Of a DNA stretch of 64,000 nucleotides, positions 45,141 to 53,405 are shown one piece after another; within the stretch, counting starts at the first letter, position 1; each line of letters opens with the position of its first letter. Under the pieces are notes generated by a model. The model was not told the DNA's origin. It did not search any database and saw nothing but the letters and a program-made list of their open reading frames with translations. Origin of the DNA: Bacillus gobiensis (GTDB lineage Bacteria > Bacillota > Bacilli > Bacillales > Bacillaceae); NCBI RefSeq assembly GCF_001278705.1, contig NZ_CP012600.1:3163917-3227916 (forward strand), read 5' to 3'. The position numbers and the translations under genes are program-made.

Positions 45141-45805
45141 GATTTGACCCTGTAGCCGACCCCGCGGATCGTTTCAACAATTTTTGGTGACGAAGGATCC
45201 TTTTCAATTTTTTCGCGAAGATAGCGGATATGAACCATCGGCGTTTTATCCCCTTCAATGTAAGGCTCTCCCCAAACTGATTCATAGATTTGCTCTTTTG
45301 TCAGAATTTGATTTTGGTGCTTTAAGAAAAACTGAAAAATTTGATATTGCTTCCCTGATAAAATGATGTCTTCTCCCGTTTCACGATTTGTAATCGTGCC
45401 ATCAGGCAGAACGATTTCCAAATGATGCAGGATCATCTTTTCCTGCCCTCGATCGAAGCGCCTGAGCAATGATTTAATGCGGGCCGCCAGCTCCTCCGGA
45501 TGAAACGGTTTGGTTAGATAGTCATCGGCAAAGGTAAGTCCTTCTACTTTATCCTCAATCGCCGTACGGGCGGTTAACATTAAGACGGGCACCTCATGTT
45601 TTTCCTTTTTTATGCGGCGGCCCAGCGAAAAACCGTCCAGCCCGGGAAGCATAATATCTAAAATGACGAGATCAGCCTCCGGCAAATAAACCGAAATGTC
45701 TTTCCCTTCTTTAAGCCACGTAATCTTGTATTCTTGTTTTTCCAACTCTCGAGTTACCCACTTGCCAATCTCTTCTTCATCTTCAATGTATAAAATATGA
45801 TTCAT
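45137..45805 (-). CDS. OmpR-family response regulator
   Basis: A 222-residue regulator with a receiver domain (acidic residues EDE at 8-10, phospho-acceptor Asp50 in VILDIMLPG, Lys in TKPF) and an OmpR winged helix (HIRYLREKIE, RGVGYRV). The stretch EGLTFADDYLTKP lacks one or two residues of the usual GLxxGADDY motif but keeps the DDY. Overlaps with the upstream esterase and downstream kinase genes imply one transcript. Confidence 0.93.
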   Translation of the reverse strand: MNHILYIEDEEEIGKWVTRELEKQEYKITWLKEGKDISVYLPEADLVILDIMLPGLDGFSLGRRIKKEKHEVPVLMLTARTAIEDKVEGLTFADDYLTKPFHPEELAARIKSLLRRFDRGQEKMILHHLEIVLPDGTITNRETGEDIILSGKQYQIFQFFLKHQNQILTKEQIYESVWGEPYIEGDKTPMVHIRYLREKIEKDPSSPKIVETIRGVGYRVKS

Positions 45806-46791
45806 TTTTTCTCCTTTAACGTTCGATCAAGCCATTCCAAACAAAGTCCCATCCAGGTTGCAACATGAGTGTCCGGAACGGGCTTTCCCATCTGATTCTC
45901 TTTTTTATGATAAAAGTCTTCCCATGACGTTACTTCTCCCAATTCACGATCGTTGTGTACTCCATTTTTTAATTTTTCTAATACCGCATGCTTCAACGGC
46001 GCGAGCAAAGGTGATGTGCTGTCATGCTTTCGATTCGCCCATTGTTCATCAGCAGTGGATATTCCGTGCCTGCCTTGCGGGTAGATATGCAGTTCAAACG
46101 GTCTTTGCCGGGCACTTAAGTTTGTTGCGAATAACAGGCTGTTTTCTACAGCAACTCTGGCGTCATCTGCCGTATGCCAAAGAAAGACAGGTGGAGTGCT
46201 GTCGCTGATATGATTCTCCAGTGACATAAACTCCAACATCTCTTCCGTTGGCTTATCACCTAATAAATTTACAACAGATCCGCTATGTCTCCGTTCACCT
46301 GTTGTTATGACCGGGTACGATAATATGACTGCATTCGGTATGTGAGACACCTCTCCTTCCCTTTTTAATTCCTGCAAAAACGGCTGCTGCCAATGAACCG
46401 CCAGGCTCGCCGCAAGATGTCCGCCTGCCGAAAAACCGCAAACGGCCAGTCTGTCTTTATCAATTGACCAATGATCGGCATTTTCTCGAATCGTAATCAC
46501 AGCCTTTGCCAAATCCCGCAATGCCTGTAATTTAACCGGCTTTTGATCACCGAGCGCATTTACCGTATATGTAAGTATGAAAGCATGATAGCCTGCCTGG
46601 AGAAACTTTTCTGCGACCAGCTCTCCCTCAGCCGGACTAATAAAACCATAGCCCCCGCCCGGTACAATCACAACTGCCCCGCGTAAAGAATCGCCCTCCT
46701 GCACATAGGCGGTTAACGTCGGAATAAACCCCGCGCGGCTTTCTTTCTCATATTCATTTTCCTCCCACAGCTGGATCGTTTGATGAATCAT
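45802..46791 (-). CDS. Alpha/beta hydrolase (BD-FAE/HSL-like esterase)
   Basis: A 329-residue cytosolic alpha/beta hydrolase. Oxyanion-hole segment PGGGYGF (about 44-50), nucleophile Ser in CGFSAGGHLA (about 118-127), acid Asp in HTADDAR and His in GRHGIS complete the triad. Similar proteins deacetylate sugars or hydrolyse short acyl esters. It overlaps the response regulator by four bases and heads that operon, so it may be a self-protection or cell-wall-modifying enzyme, but this is inference. Confidence 0.87.
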   Translation of the reverse strand: MIHQTIQLWEENEYEKESRAGFIPTLTAYVQEGDSLRGAVVIVPGGGYGFISPAEGELVAEKFLQAGYHAFILTYTVNALGDQKPVKLQALRDLAKAVITIRENADHWSIDKDRLAVCGFSAGGHLAASLAVHWQQPFLQELKREGEVSHIPNAVILSYPVITTGERRHSGSVVNLLGDKPTEEMLEFMSLENHISDSTPPVFLWHTADDARVAVENSLLFATNLSARQRPFELHIYPQGRHGISTADEQWANRKHDSTSPLLAPLKHAVLEKLKNGVHNDRELGEVTSWEDFYHKKENQMGKPVPDTHVATWMGLCLEWLDRTLKEKK

Positions 46792-46944
46792 AATATCCCT
46801 CTTCCCCTTTGCTTATTTTCTAACAAATTCTCACAGTAAAATTCTATCAAAAAAAGCAAATCAAAATAAATTTTTTGTGTAGAACTTTGATATGATAGAA
46901 TTATCAGACTTTTAAAATAAGGTATGTAAAGGAGAATAGAAAGA

Positions 46945-47529
46945 ATGCATATGGATTCTGCCGCTTCTTTAGAAAAAGAAATCGATTCGTTGGAACAAGA
47001 GCTTATGAAAAAGAAAAAAGATTTAGCCAATTTACGAACAAGCCTCCCGAATCTGGAAGTCGAGAATTATATTTTCAAAGACGAAAACGGAAAAGATGTA
47101 TCTCTTTTAAGCTTATTTCAAGAAAAAGACGAGCTTATTCTTATTCATAACATGGGAAAATCCTGCTCTTATTGCACGATGTGGGCAGATGGGTTTAACG
47201 GTGTTTTACCTCATCTGAACAACAAGGCTTCCTTTGTCGTTGCCTCGCCAAACGATTACGAGACTCAATCTCAATTTGCAAAAGAAAGGGGCTGGACCTT
47301 TAAAATGGTCTCCACAAAGGATTCAACCTTTACAAAAGACATGGGGTTTCAATCAGAGGACGGATCATTCTATCCAGGAGTTTCAGTCTTTGTAAAGAAT
47401 CACAACGGACAAATCTCCCGCCATGCTAAAGCACCCTTTGGTCCAGGGGACGACTATTGCATCGTCTGGCCTTTATTCGATTTGCTCCCATCCGGAAGCG
47501 AGGACTGGCATCCAAAAAAAGCATATTGA
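46945..47529 (+). CDS. DUF899 thioredoxin-like protein
   Basis: A 194-residue protein: an N-terminal coiled coil (residues 6-32, Lys/Glu rich) followed by a thioredoxin-fold domain with CSYC at 74-77, then TMWADGFNG, the DUF899 signature. A redox or peroxide-related role is plausible from the CxxC. AGGAG precedes ATG. It is divergent from the esterase operon and followed by a broken SRPBCC gene. Confidence 0.82.
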   Translation: MHMDSAASLEKEIDSLEQELMKKKKDLANLRTSLPNLEVENYIFKDENGKDVSLLSLFQEKDELILIHNMGKSCSYCTMWADGFNGVLPHLNNKASFVVASPNDYETQSQFAKERGWTFKMVSTKDSTFTKDMGFQSEDGSFYPGVSVFVKNHNGQISRHAKAPFGPGDDYCIVWPLFDLLPSGSEDWHPKKAY

Positions 47530-47553
47530 AATGAATGAGCGGAGGTATGAAGG

Positions 47554-47949
47554 ATGGGAACTGCAGAAGGTAAAAGCACTGTTTGGATTGACGCGAAGAA
47601 AGAAACCGTTTGGAATGCTATTACTGATGAAGCCCAGCTTTTACAATGGTATGCACCAGGCTCGCCTTGGGATATTCCCAGCCTATAGATTGGGGGGAAA
47701 ATCACTTTTACGTTAATGCCCAGCGCTCATAATCATCTAACTGAAAAACTTCCTATGACCTTAACCATTCAAAAAGTTCATTTATATCAGGAATTTTCCT
47801 TTTCCTTGGACTCACAACAAACACTTATATCAATCGTATTAGAAGAGGAGAGAAACGGAACAAGAGTTACAATGAATATAAAAGGTTTCGATCCATCTTT
47901 AGAAAATTTGAAAGCGCTATTAGAAGGAAATGAAATACCTAAAGTTTAA
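47554..47949 (+). pseudogene. SRPBCC/AHSA1 gene with an internal amber codon
   Basis: A single frame of 131 codons codes an AHSA1-like protein: KSTVWIDAKKETVWNAITDE, WYAPGSPWDIPSL, then TAG at 47686-47688, then IGGKITFTLMPS and a normal C-terminal half to 47949. One base change (for example GAG to TAG) explains the break. GGAGG precedes the ATG. It follows the DUF899 gene by 24 bp. Confidence 0.82.
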
Positions 47950-47954
47950 TAGAG

Positions 47955-47982
47955 AAAAAGGACCGCAAATGGGTCCTTTTTC
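47955..47982. terminator. Bidirectional terminator
   Basis: AAAAAGGACC (47955-47964) pairs with GGTCCTTTTT (47972-47981), between the SRPBCC pseudogene and the convergent SDR gene. Confidence 0.85.
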
Positions 47983-48019
47983 AATGATTCATTTTACGAC
48001 AAAACAACCCGCAACCCGA

Positions 48020-48763
48020 TTAAATAAACCCGCCATTTACCCGAATCGTTTGACCAGTGATCCATTGAGATTGTGAGCTGACTAAGAATTCAATCACATT
48101 TGCAATATCTTCTGGCTCGCCGATTCGCTGAAAAGCATTCATCTTCTTGATGCCTTCTATTTGCTGCTCCGTTTTGCCTTCAGTAAAAAGCTCTGTGTTC
48201 ACCGGACCCGGTGCAACAGCATTAATCGTAATCCGTTTAGGGCCAAATTCTTTGGCAAGCTGTCTTGTAAATTGTTCAACAGCTCCTTTTGTTCCTGCAT
48301 ATACACTGTAAGCCGGAAACATTTGTCCATTAACAGAAGTGGATATATTCACAATCCGCCCTCCATTTTCCATATGCTTCATTCCTAATTGGCACGCGAA
48401 GAAGGTCCCTTTTGCATTGATCGCAAAATGCTTATCAAATTCTTCTTCAGTTACTTCCAAGAGAGGGTTATTCACCATTAAACCGGCATTATTCACAAGA
48501 ATATCTATTTTTCCGAAAGCATTGATCGTTTCGGTGAATAAATTTTCGAGATCGCTCAGTTGGCTAATATCCGCTTGTAAAGCGATCGCTTCGCCGCCTT
48601 TCTCTTGAATCAGCTTTACCGCTTCGTCAGCATTTTCAGGACTGCTGGAATAATTAATGACTACTTTTGCCCCTAAATCTGCTAATTGTTCAGCTATCGC
48701 ATTCCCTATTCCTCTCGAAGCCCCTGTCACGATCGCAACTTTTCCGTTTAATTTTGTAGTCAT
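48020..48763 (-). CDS. Short-chain dehydrogenase/reductase (FabG-like)
   Basis: A 247-residue classical SDR: cofactor motif TGASRGIG (about 14-21), NNAG (about 90-93), catalytic Ser in NISTSV, Tyr and Lys in YSVYAGTKGA, and the C-terminal NGGFI. It resembles FabG and glucose-dehydrogenase-like oxidoreductases that use NADP(H). Substrate unknown. ATG 48763 with GAAGGAAGAG upstream is preferred to longer frames. It lies 20 bp after a tetR gene and is probably co-transcribed and regulated by it. Confidence 0.92.
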   Translation of the reverse strand: MTTKLNGKVAIVTGASRGIGNAIAEQLADLGAKVVINYSSSPENADEAVKLIQEKGGEAIALQADISQLSDLENLFTETINAFGKIDILVNNAGLMVNNPLLEVTEEEFDKHFAINAKGTFFACQLGMKHMENGGRIVNISTSVNGQMFPAYSVYAGTKGAVEQFTRQLAKEFGPKRITINAVAPGPVNTELFTEGKTEQQIEGIKKMNAFQRIGEPEDIANVIEFLVSSQSQWITGQTIRVNGGFI

Positions 48764-48782
48764 ATCTCTTCCTTCTTTCGCT

Positions 48783-49418
48783 TTATTTATTTTCGGCCTG
48801 CTTCTTATGTTCCGCTTTTGAAACGACAAAACCCTCTTTTATTAGCGCCCAAACCAGATCAAGTTCTTCATCAATCGTTTCGCTTTTCCATTCGTATGCA
48901 TGCGATGGATGATGAAATCTTGTCGTCGCGTAAAAAATAGAACGAGATAAAGCATTGTTATGATTTATATCTTTTATGATTTTTGCATGAATCCCTTTTT
49001 CAATAATTAGACTTAACATTTCAATAATGCAATTGACATGGTTTTCAACGATCTCTGTAGATTCGACTGTCACTTCTGCATACATTTTAAACATTTCTTC
49101 ATCATTTTCCGCATGGCTTCTCTTAAGTGAGCAAAGTGCGAAAATAAATTCTTTCAGCAAATGAGCTGAAGCAGACTCTTCTGAATGAGTGAATCGCTTC
49201 AAAGGAGCAATAATTTCCTCCTCCAGCCACCTTTCTGTTACAGCTTCCTTTAAAGCAGCTTTATTCGGAAAGTGTCTATAAATTGTTCCGTGACTGATAT
49301 TTAATTCTTTCGCCACATCTGTCACTGATGTTTTATTCGGTCCAAAACGGCGCAATGTTTTTTCAGCTGCATCTAAAATATCTTTCTTACTTAAAATACT
49401 GTTTTTCTTATCCATCAT
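48783..49418 (-). CDS. TetR-family transcriptional regulator
   Basis: A 211-residue regulator with an N-terminal TetR helix-turn-helix (AAEKTLRRFGPNKTSVTDVA, about 17-36, then ISHGTIYRHFPNKAALKEAV) and a YbiH/TetR_C-like helical ligand domain. It precedes the SDR gene and may repress this pair. The upstream region contains a strong 12-bp inverted repeat at 49541-49572. Confidence 0.92.
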   Translation of the reverse strand: MMDKKNSILSKKDILDAAEKTLRRFGPNKTSVTDVAKELNISHGTIYRHFPNKAALKEAVTERWLEEEIIAPLKRFTHSEESASAHLLKEFIFALCSLKRSHAENDEEMFKMYAEVTVESTEIVENHVNCIIEMLSLIIEKGIHAKIIKDINHNNALSRSIFYATTRFHHPSHAYEWKSETIDEELDLVWALIKEGFVVSKAEHKKQAENK

Positions 49419-49540
49419 CTAAACCAATGCACTCTCCTTTTCTTTTATATAAGAGGATTCTGACCTTAGCAGCACCTCCATAATCAATAGTTGCAAATTC
49501 AATGTTCTATATTTATATTTTGAGATTAACACACCAAGTA

Positions 49541-49572
49541 ACAAATGACAAATATTAATTTTTGTCATTTGT
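49541..49572. promoter_or_regulatory. Perfect 12-bp inverted repeat upstream of tetR
   Basis: ACAAATGACAAA (49541-49552) and TTTGTCATTTGT (49561-49572) are perfectly complementary around an 8-bp centre. No plus-strand gene lies upstream, so it is unlikely to be only a terminator despite the following T-run. An operator or RNA hairpin is possible. Confidence 0.5.
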
Positions 49573-49591
49573 TTTTTAATTCAAAAAAAAT

Positions 49592-49618
49592 GAAGGTGCA
49601 GCTCGCGCTACCCTTCAC
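49592..49618 (-). terminator. Terminator of the 90-residue hypothetical gene
   Basis: On the minus strand GAAGG..GTAGC pairs with GCTGC..CCTTC, followed by a run of eight T, 17 bp after the stop at 49635. Confidence 0.7.
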
Positions 49619-49634
49619 AGGTGAATAATTACTA

Positions 49635-49907
49635 TTACAAATAAAATACTTCATTAACTTCCCATGATTCGACTATTCGATGTGCTGTTCTCGGATCATA
49701 TCCTTTACCCATCAGATAGGCGATAGCTGCAACTTCCGTCATAGCATGGGGGACAGATGTGAATTGAGCTTCATTTAAACCATAATGAACCCATGGTTGA
49801 ACTTGGCATAAGGTTTCTCTTTTGAGATCGTATGGTACAGCGCAAGATGGATACACAATGTTACACCCTTTCAAAATATGGTTAAATATCCATCCCATTT
49901 TATTCAC
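49635..49907 (-). CDS. Hypothetical 90-residue protein
   Basis: A compact protein (MNKMGWIFNHILKG..., WVHYGLNEAQF, AAIAYLMGKGYDPRTAHRIVE) with three Cys and an own terminator. The second half looks like a small helical domain. I do not recognise the family. Neighbouring small genes (50201-50482) have the flavour of Bacillus spore or surface proteins, but no direct evidence supports this. Confidence 0.6.
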   Translation of the reverse strand: MNKMGWIFNHILKGCNIVYPSCAVPYDLKRETLCQVQPWVHYGLNEAQFTSVPHAMTEVAAIAYLMGKGYDPRTAHRIVESWEVNEVFYL

Positions 49908-49952
49908 GATAAATCACCTTGTGTAGGCATATAACTAGCATTGATCTATAAC

Positions 49953-50215
49953 TTATCTCCACAGAGCATGCAGCATGCCGAGCAGCATAAATGAGATCAT
50001 GTGTTCACCCATTGCAATTGCATAAATTTTCGTCGTCGTTAAACAGAAGACAGTGTTTTTCAAAAAAACGAATGCTGCCAAAAGCCCAATCATCAATCCA
50101 AACCCAAGACCTGATAATAAAGTGTCGTCCCCCGCTATTTGTACAAGCAGCCACGAAATCTTTTGTCGGTAATATTTGGTGACAGTTTTAGCTTTTGCTT
50201 TTAGTAAAGAGTAGG
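49953..50215 (-). pseudogene. Membrane-protein remnant without a start codon
   Basis: One minus-strand frame reads KTVTKYYRQKISWLLVQIAG, DDTLLSGLGFGLMIGLLAAF and GEHMISFMLLGMLHALWR, giving two membrane helices and a stop at 49953. No ATG, GTG or TTG lies at its N-terminal end and the frame runs into the 3' end of the neighbouring gene. Probably the end of a lost gene. Confidence 0.4.
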
Positions 50216-50482
50216 GATTGGAGGACAGGCAACAGCATCAATAAATCTTGGATCAATACCATAAAACGTCCAGAAGACACCGTTCCATCTATATCCAGAA
50301 ACTTCATCATACTCGACGCGAGTTGGGTAAAACCAAAAGCCTTCTCCATTTATTAGCCAAACAAAAGTGTTTTGGTATAAACAGTCAATTATATAGGATA
50401 CAGAAGGCTTAGGTGGAATGAATGGCGGGGGAGGCGATTGTGGTTGCTGTCTGGTTAGACCTTGTGGTGGCAAAAATACCAT
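50201..50482 (-). CDS. Pro-rich small protein of an uncharacterised Bacillus family
   Basis: A 93-residue protein with a Pro-rich N-terminus (QSPPPPFIPPKP) followed by an aromatic-rich domain (IDCLYQNTFVWLINGEGFWF, YRWNGVFWTFYGIDPRFI) with Cys near both ends. The pattern matches small Bacillus proteins often mislabelled as transporters; no membrane helix is present. AAAAGGAG precedes ATG. Function unknown. A surface or spore location is speculation. Confidence 0.65.
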   Translation of the reverse strand: MVFLPPQGLTRQQPQSPPPPFIPPKPSVSYIIDCLYQNTFVWLINGEGFWFYPTRVEYDEVSGYRWNGVFWTFYGIDPRFIDAVACPPIPTLY

Positions 50483-50752
50483 ATGATTTCGCTCCTTTTC
50501 AGATAGGTACCCAACATAATATGCTGAAAGAAACAGAAGAGATTAAGAATTAGGCAAATAAGTAAACTTTTGTTTTTGTTCATTACGTTGGTCAGCTAAA
50601 GGGTGCTTACTTAAACTAAAGTATGCCCCTCGGTTTTTTCACTATAAGAAAAGTGAAAGCAGCGATAAAAAATTTGGGGGCAGGTTTGGAAACTTTTTCA
50701 GGCACAATAACTGGCTACAGCTGTATTTGGCCATAGCCTGTTTACTTCTTCA

Positions 50753-51177
50753 TCAGCCTTTAATCAAACCTTCTGAAATGAAATAGTCCTTAATAATCTT
50801 AGGATTTACTTGGAGTTCCTTAGCAATGTCTCTATAGCTGTAATCATTGAATATCTTTTCATAGAACCTCTGGGAACATAATGTAAACGATGCGGTAAAA
50901 TAAGAAAGAGAAGAAAAACCGCAGGTGAGTGCAATCTCCGTTACCGTCATCCCGGGCTCGTAAATCAGAAAATGCCCGCTTTCTCCATTCGTATTCTTTT
51001 TACATAATCTGAAGGGGTTTCGCCGATCAGCCCGGTAAATATTCTGTGAAAATGAAATTGAGAGTAGGACGATACTTTGGCCAACTGCTCCAAAGACAGT
51101 TTCTGATCCAAGTTTTGTTCAATATATTTCATTACCTTTCCGATATGTATACGCTGCTGCTGGTCGAAATCAATCAT
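50753..51177 (-). pseudogene. AraC regulator gene, frameshifted and with a foreign 3' end
   Basis: MIDFDQQQRIHIGKVMKYIE and LSLEQLAKVSSYSQFHFHRI are a standard AraC first helix-turn-helix. After RIRMEKAGIF the frame breaks (one base missing near 50968) and continues as IYEPGMTVTEIALTCGFSSLSYF, the second helix-turn-helix. From about 50890 the sequence is no longer AraC-like and reads FNDYSYRDIAKELQVNPKII, a different helix-turn-helix-like tail. The gene is both frameshifted and fused to other sequence. Confidence 0.75.
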
Positions 51178-51490
51178 GATTTTTACTCCTTGCTTGGTTT
51201 TTAATAGAGGCTAGCTTTTACTATTATAATAAATTTTCCCCTCCGGCTTGTTCTATTGATCGGTATTTTTACGCGATTATTTACTTTCAAAATATAAAAA
51301 AACTGCCGAAGGTTTCTTCGACAACCTTATAGTTTAACTATATTTAAGTAAGTAGTTTTCTGCCATTTCCGCAGTCTGATTAGCCCACTTTAATCGAATG
51401 TTTAAAAAGTTTATCCGCCTTTCGCCAATGGAGTTTAAGGAGCAATATTACAACAGCCTGACTACGACTAAAGATTTGTGAGAAAAAAAG
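51178..51490. other. Intergenic region without recognised gene
   Basis: AT-rich region with a small hairpin near 51303-51326 (CGAAGG..CTTCG) and no open frame with a ribosome site or family signature. It contains the promoter side of the decayed AraC gene. Confidence 0.4.
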
Positions 51491-51520
51491 AAAAAACGTG
51501 TCTAAATCAACACGTTTTTC
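51491..51520 (-). terminator. Terminator after rlmN
   Basis: AAAACGTGT..ACACGTTTT stem at about 51493-51519, with T-rich minus-strand tail, 16 bp beyond the rlmN stop. Confidence 0.8.
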
Positions 51521-51535
51521 CCAAAATGATCACGT

Positions 51536-52600
51536 TCAAGCTTTGGTCTTTTTTATTTGTTTGCTTCGTAATTGTCCGCATGCGGCATCAATATCGGTTC
51601 CGTGCTCCTGGCGGACGACACAATTTATGCCTTTCTTTTTAAGCGTGTCATAAAACGCCAATATCGCTTCTTTATCACTTCTTTGATATTGGTCATGCTC
51701 GTATACAGGATTGTATGGAATTAAGTTTACGTACGCAAGATGGCGTTTGTCGCCGAGAAGTGAAGCAAGCTGTAAGGCTTCTTCCTTATGATCATTGACA
51801 TCCTTAAGCAGAATATATTCAAATGTAATTCTTCGGTTTGTTTTTTCTAAATAGTAATCGATTGCCGGCATTAATTTTTCGAGCGGATAAGCACGGTTGA
51901 TTTTCATAATCCGTGTGCGCAGCTCGTTGTTCGGTGCATGCAGCGAAATCGCAAGGTTCACTTGAATATTCAAATCAGCAAATTCATAAATCTTATTGGC
52001 AAGGCCGCTCGTAGACACTGTAATATGGCGGGCGCCAATGCCCAACCCTTTTTGGGAATTAATGATATGCAAAAAGTCGACCATGTTCTCAAAGTTATCA
52101 AATGGCTCGCCAATCCCCATCACTACAACGTGACTAACTCTTTCCCCTTGTCCCGCTTCGTCTAAATGGTGCTGAACATTCATAATCTGCTCCACGATTT
52201 CCCCGCCGGATAAATCACGGCTTTTTTTCAACAAACCGCTTGCACAAAACGTACAGCCAATGTTACACCCTACTTGTGTGGTCACACAAACCGACAAGCC
52301 GTATTTATGCCTCATTAATACCGTTTCAATCAGGTTGCCATCCGTCAAGTTAAATAAAAATTTCACAGTTCCGTCAGCTGATGATTGTTTAACTTCTTGC
52401 TTTAATGTGTGCAATACAAAATGCTCTTCTAATAACTGAATACAGTCTTTATTCACATTTATCATTTCCGAAAATTCCGTAACCCGTTTTACATATAGCC
52501 AATCCCAAACCTGCTGTGCACGGAATTTTTTCTGTCCATGCTCCACAAGCCAAGAAGTCAATTGATCTAATGTCAATCCGTAAATAGATGTTTTACTCAT
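51536..52600 (-). CDS. rlmN: RlmN-type radical-SAM rRNA/tRNA adenine-C2 methyltransferase
   Basis: A 354-residue enzyme methylating C2 of A2503 in 23S rRNA and A37 in some tRNAs. Cys112, Cys116 and Cys119 (CNIGCTFC) bind the 4Fe-4S cluster. Cys341 in DAACGQLRS and the Cys in the central domain are the methylation pair. VMGIGEP is the SAM-binding GxP region. The N-terminal accessory domain starts [10 protein letters not shown]. In B. subtilis rlmN lies in the rsmB-prpC-prkC cluster, whereas here it stands alone, so this may be a second copy of the RlmN/Cfr family. Confidence 0.92.
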   Translation of the reverse strand: MSKTSIYGLTLDQLTSWLVEHGQKKFRAQQVWDWLYVKRVTEFSEMINVNKDCIQLLEEHFVLHTLKQEVKQSSADGTVKFLFNLTDGNLIETVLMRHKYGLSVCVTTQVGCNIGCTFCASGLLKKSRDLSGGEIVEQIMNVQHHLDEAGQGERVSHVVVMGIGEPFDNFENMVDFLHIINSQKGLGIGARHITVSTSGLANKIYEFADLNIQVNLAISLHAPNNELRTRIMKINRAYPLEKLMPAIDYYLEKTNRRITFEYILLKDVNDHKEEALQLASLLGDKRHLAYVNLIPYNPVYEHDQYQRSDKEAILAFYDTLKKKGINCVVRQEHGTDIDAACGQLRSKQIKKTKA

Positions 52601-52798
52601 TAGTAACCCTCTTTTTAAATATTTTCACACGATAATTACAGCCTACTGATAGTATAACAATTTGACAACTCATTTTAAAATTTGGAAAACATTTATAATA
52701 TCACGCACGTTTATGCAGAATATAAATTAAAACACAGCTTGTACCATCATAGAACAGAAGACTGAACGATGCAATCTTTTGGATCGTGAAAAAAGAAA

Positions 52799-52832
52799 TA
52801 AAACCAGCCTATTCTTATGATGGCCGGTTTTA
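52799..52832 (-). terminator. Terminator after the 49-residue gene
   Basis: AAACCGGCC and GGCTGGTTT form a stem on the minus strand, followed by TATTTCTTTTTT. Confidence 0.75.
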
Positions 52833-52853
52833 CATATTGACATTCGGAGCGAA

Positions 52854-53003
52854 TTAAAGCCAATTCAGGAAAGGCCCTTTAGGTTCGTCGGATGGTAACG
52901 ATTCTTCTTCAACCTCATTTACTTCTTCTTGTTCAACGGAAATATCTTCCGTTGAAGCTGGATACCAAACGTGAGAAGCGCCGTTTTCAAAGTCAGGTTT
53001 CAT
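52854..53003 (-). CDS. Acidic 49-residue small protein
   Basis: A short gene with a textbook GGAGGTGAT site and ATG (53003) coding MKPDFENGASHVWYPASTED, then a run rich in Glu (VEQEEVNEVEEE) and ending PKGPFLNWL. About a third of the residues are Asp or Glu. It has its own terminator. No family recognised. The ribosome site and terminator make it a credible gene. Confidence 0.65.
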   Translation of the reverse strand: MKPDFENGASHVWYPASTEDISVEQEEVNEVEEESLPSDEPKGPFLNWL

Positions 53004-53134
53004 CGTATCACCTCCATAATGTTTCATATGATGAAAAAAACTATGGAGTGTTTATAAATAACCAGCGGGCTAACAAAAAACTTACTCAGCTCTTTATTAC
53101 GAAAAATAGACTATTTTGAAAACGTCTCATAAGG

Positions 53135-53163
53135 TTGATTTTTGAAATTTCCCAAGTTAAAAT
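53135..53163 (+). promoter_or_regulatory. Promoter of the riboswitch-nupG transcript
   Basis: TTGATT (53135-53140), 17-bp spacer, TAAAAT (53158-53163), about 27 bp before the aptamer. Confidence 0.55.
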
Positions 53164-53187
53164 ACACCTGTTTCATAAAATTAATAT

Positions 53188-53262
53188 TGTTTCTGTATAT
53201 GATCGGTAATATGGACTGATCGTTTCTACCTAGTAACCGTAAATGACTAGACTACAGAAAAG
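53188..53262 (+). ncRNA. Purine riboswitch, guanine class
   Basis: P1 arms TTTCTGTA (53190-53197) and TACAGAAA (53253-53260) close an aptamer with the conserved segments GGTAATATGG, GTTTCTACC, AACCGTAAAT and GACTAC. The pyrimidine that pairs with the ligand (in GACTA) is C, as in guanine/hypoxanthine sensors; adenine sensors have U. It precedes a purine-nucleoside transporter gene, matching the guanine riboswitch known on B. subtilis nupG (yxjA). The expression platform in 53265-53400 was not resolved. Confidence 0.9.
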
Positions 53263-53405
53263 TTTGGATAAATGAACAATAAAAGGAATGTATTGTCCTA
53301 TTCGTTTCTTGTTGCTCTTATTTTTCACGCTTTCTGTTTTTTGTTAGGATCCGTGGAAGATAAGAGTTTTTTTGTTTGTCAAAAATATAGCTGGGAGTTG
53401 CTTTT

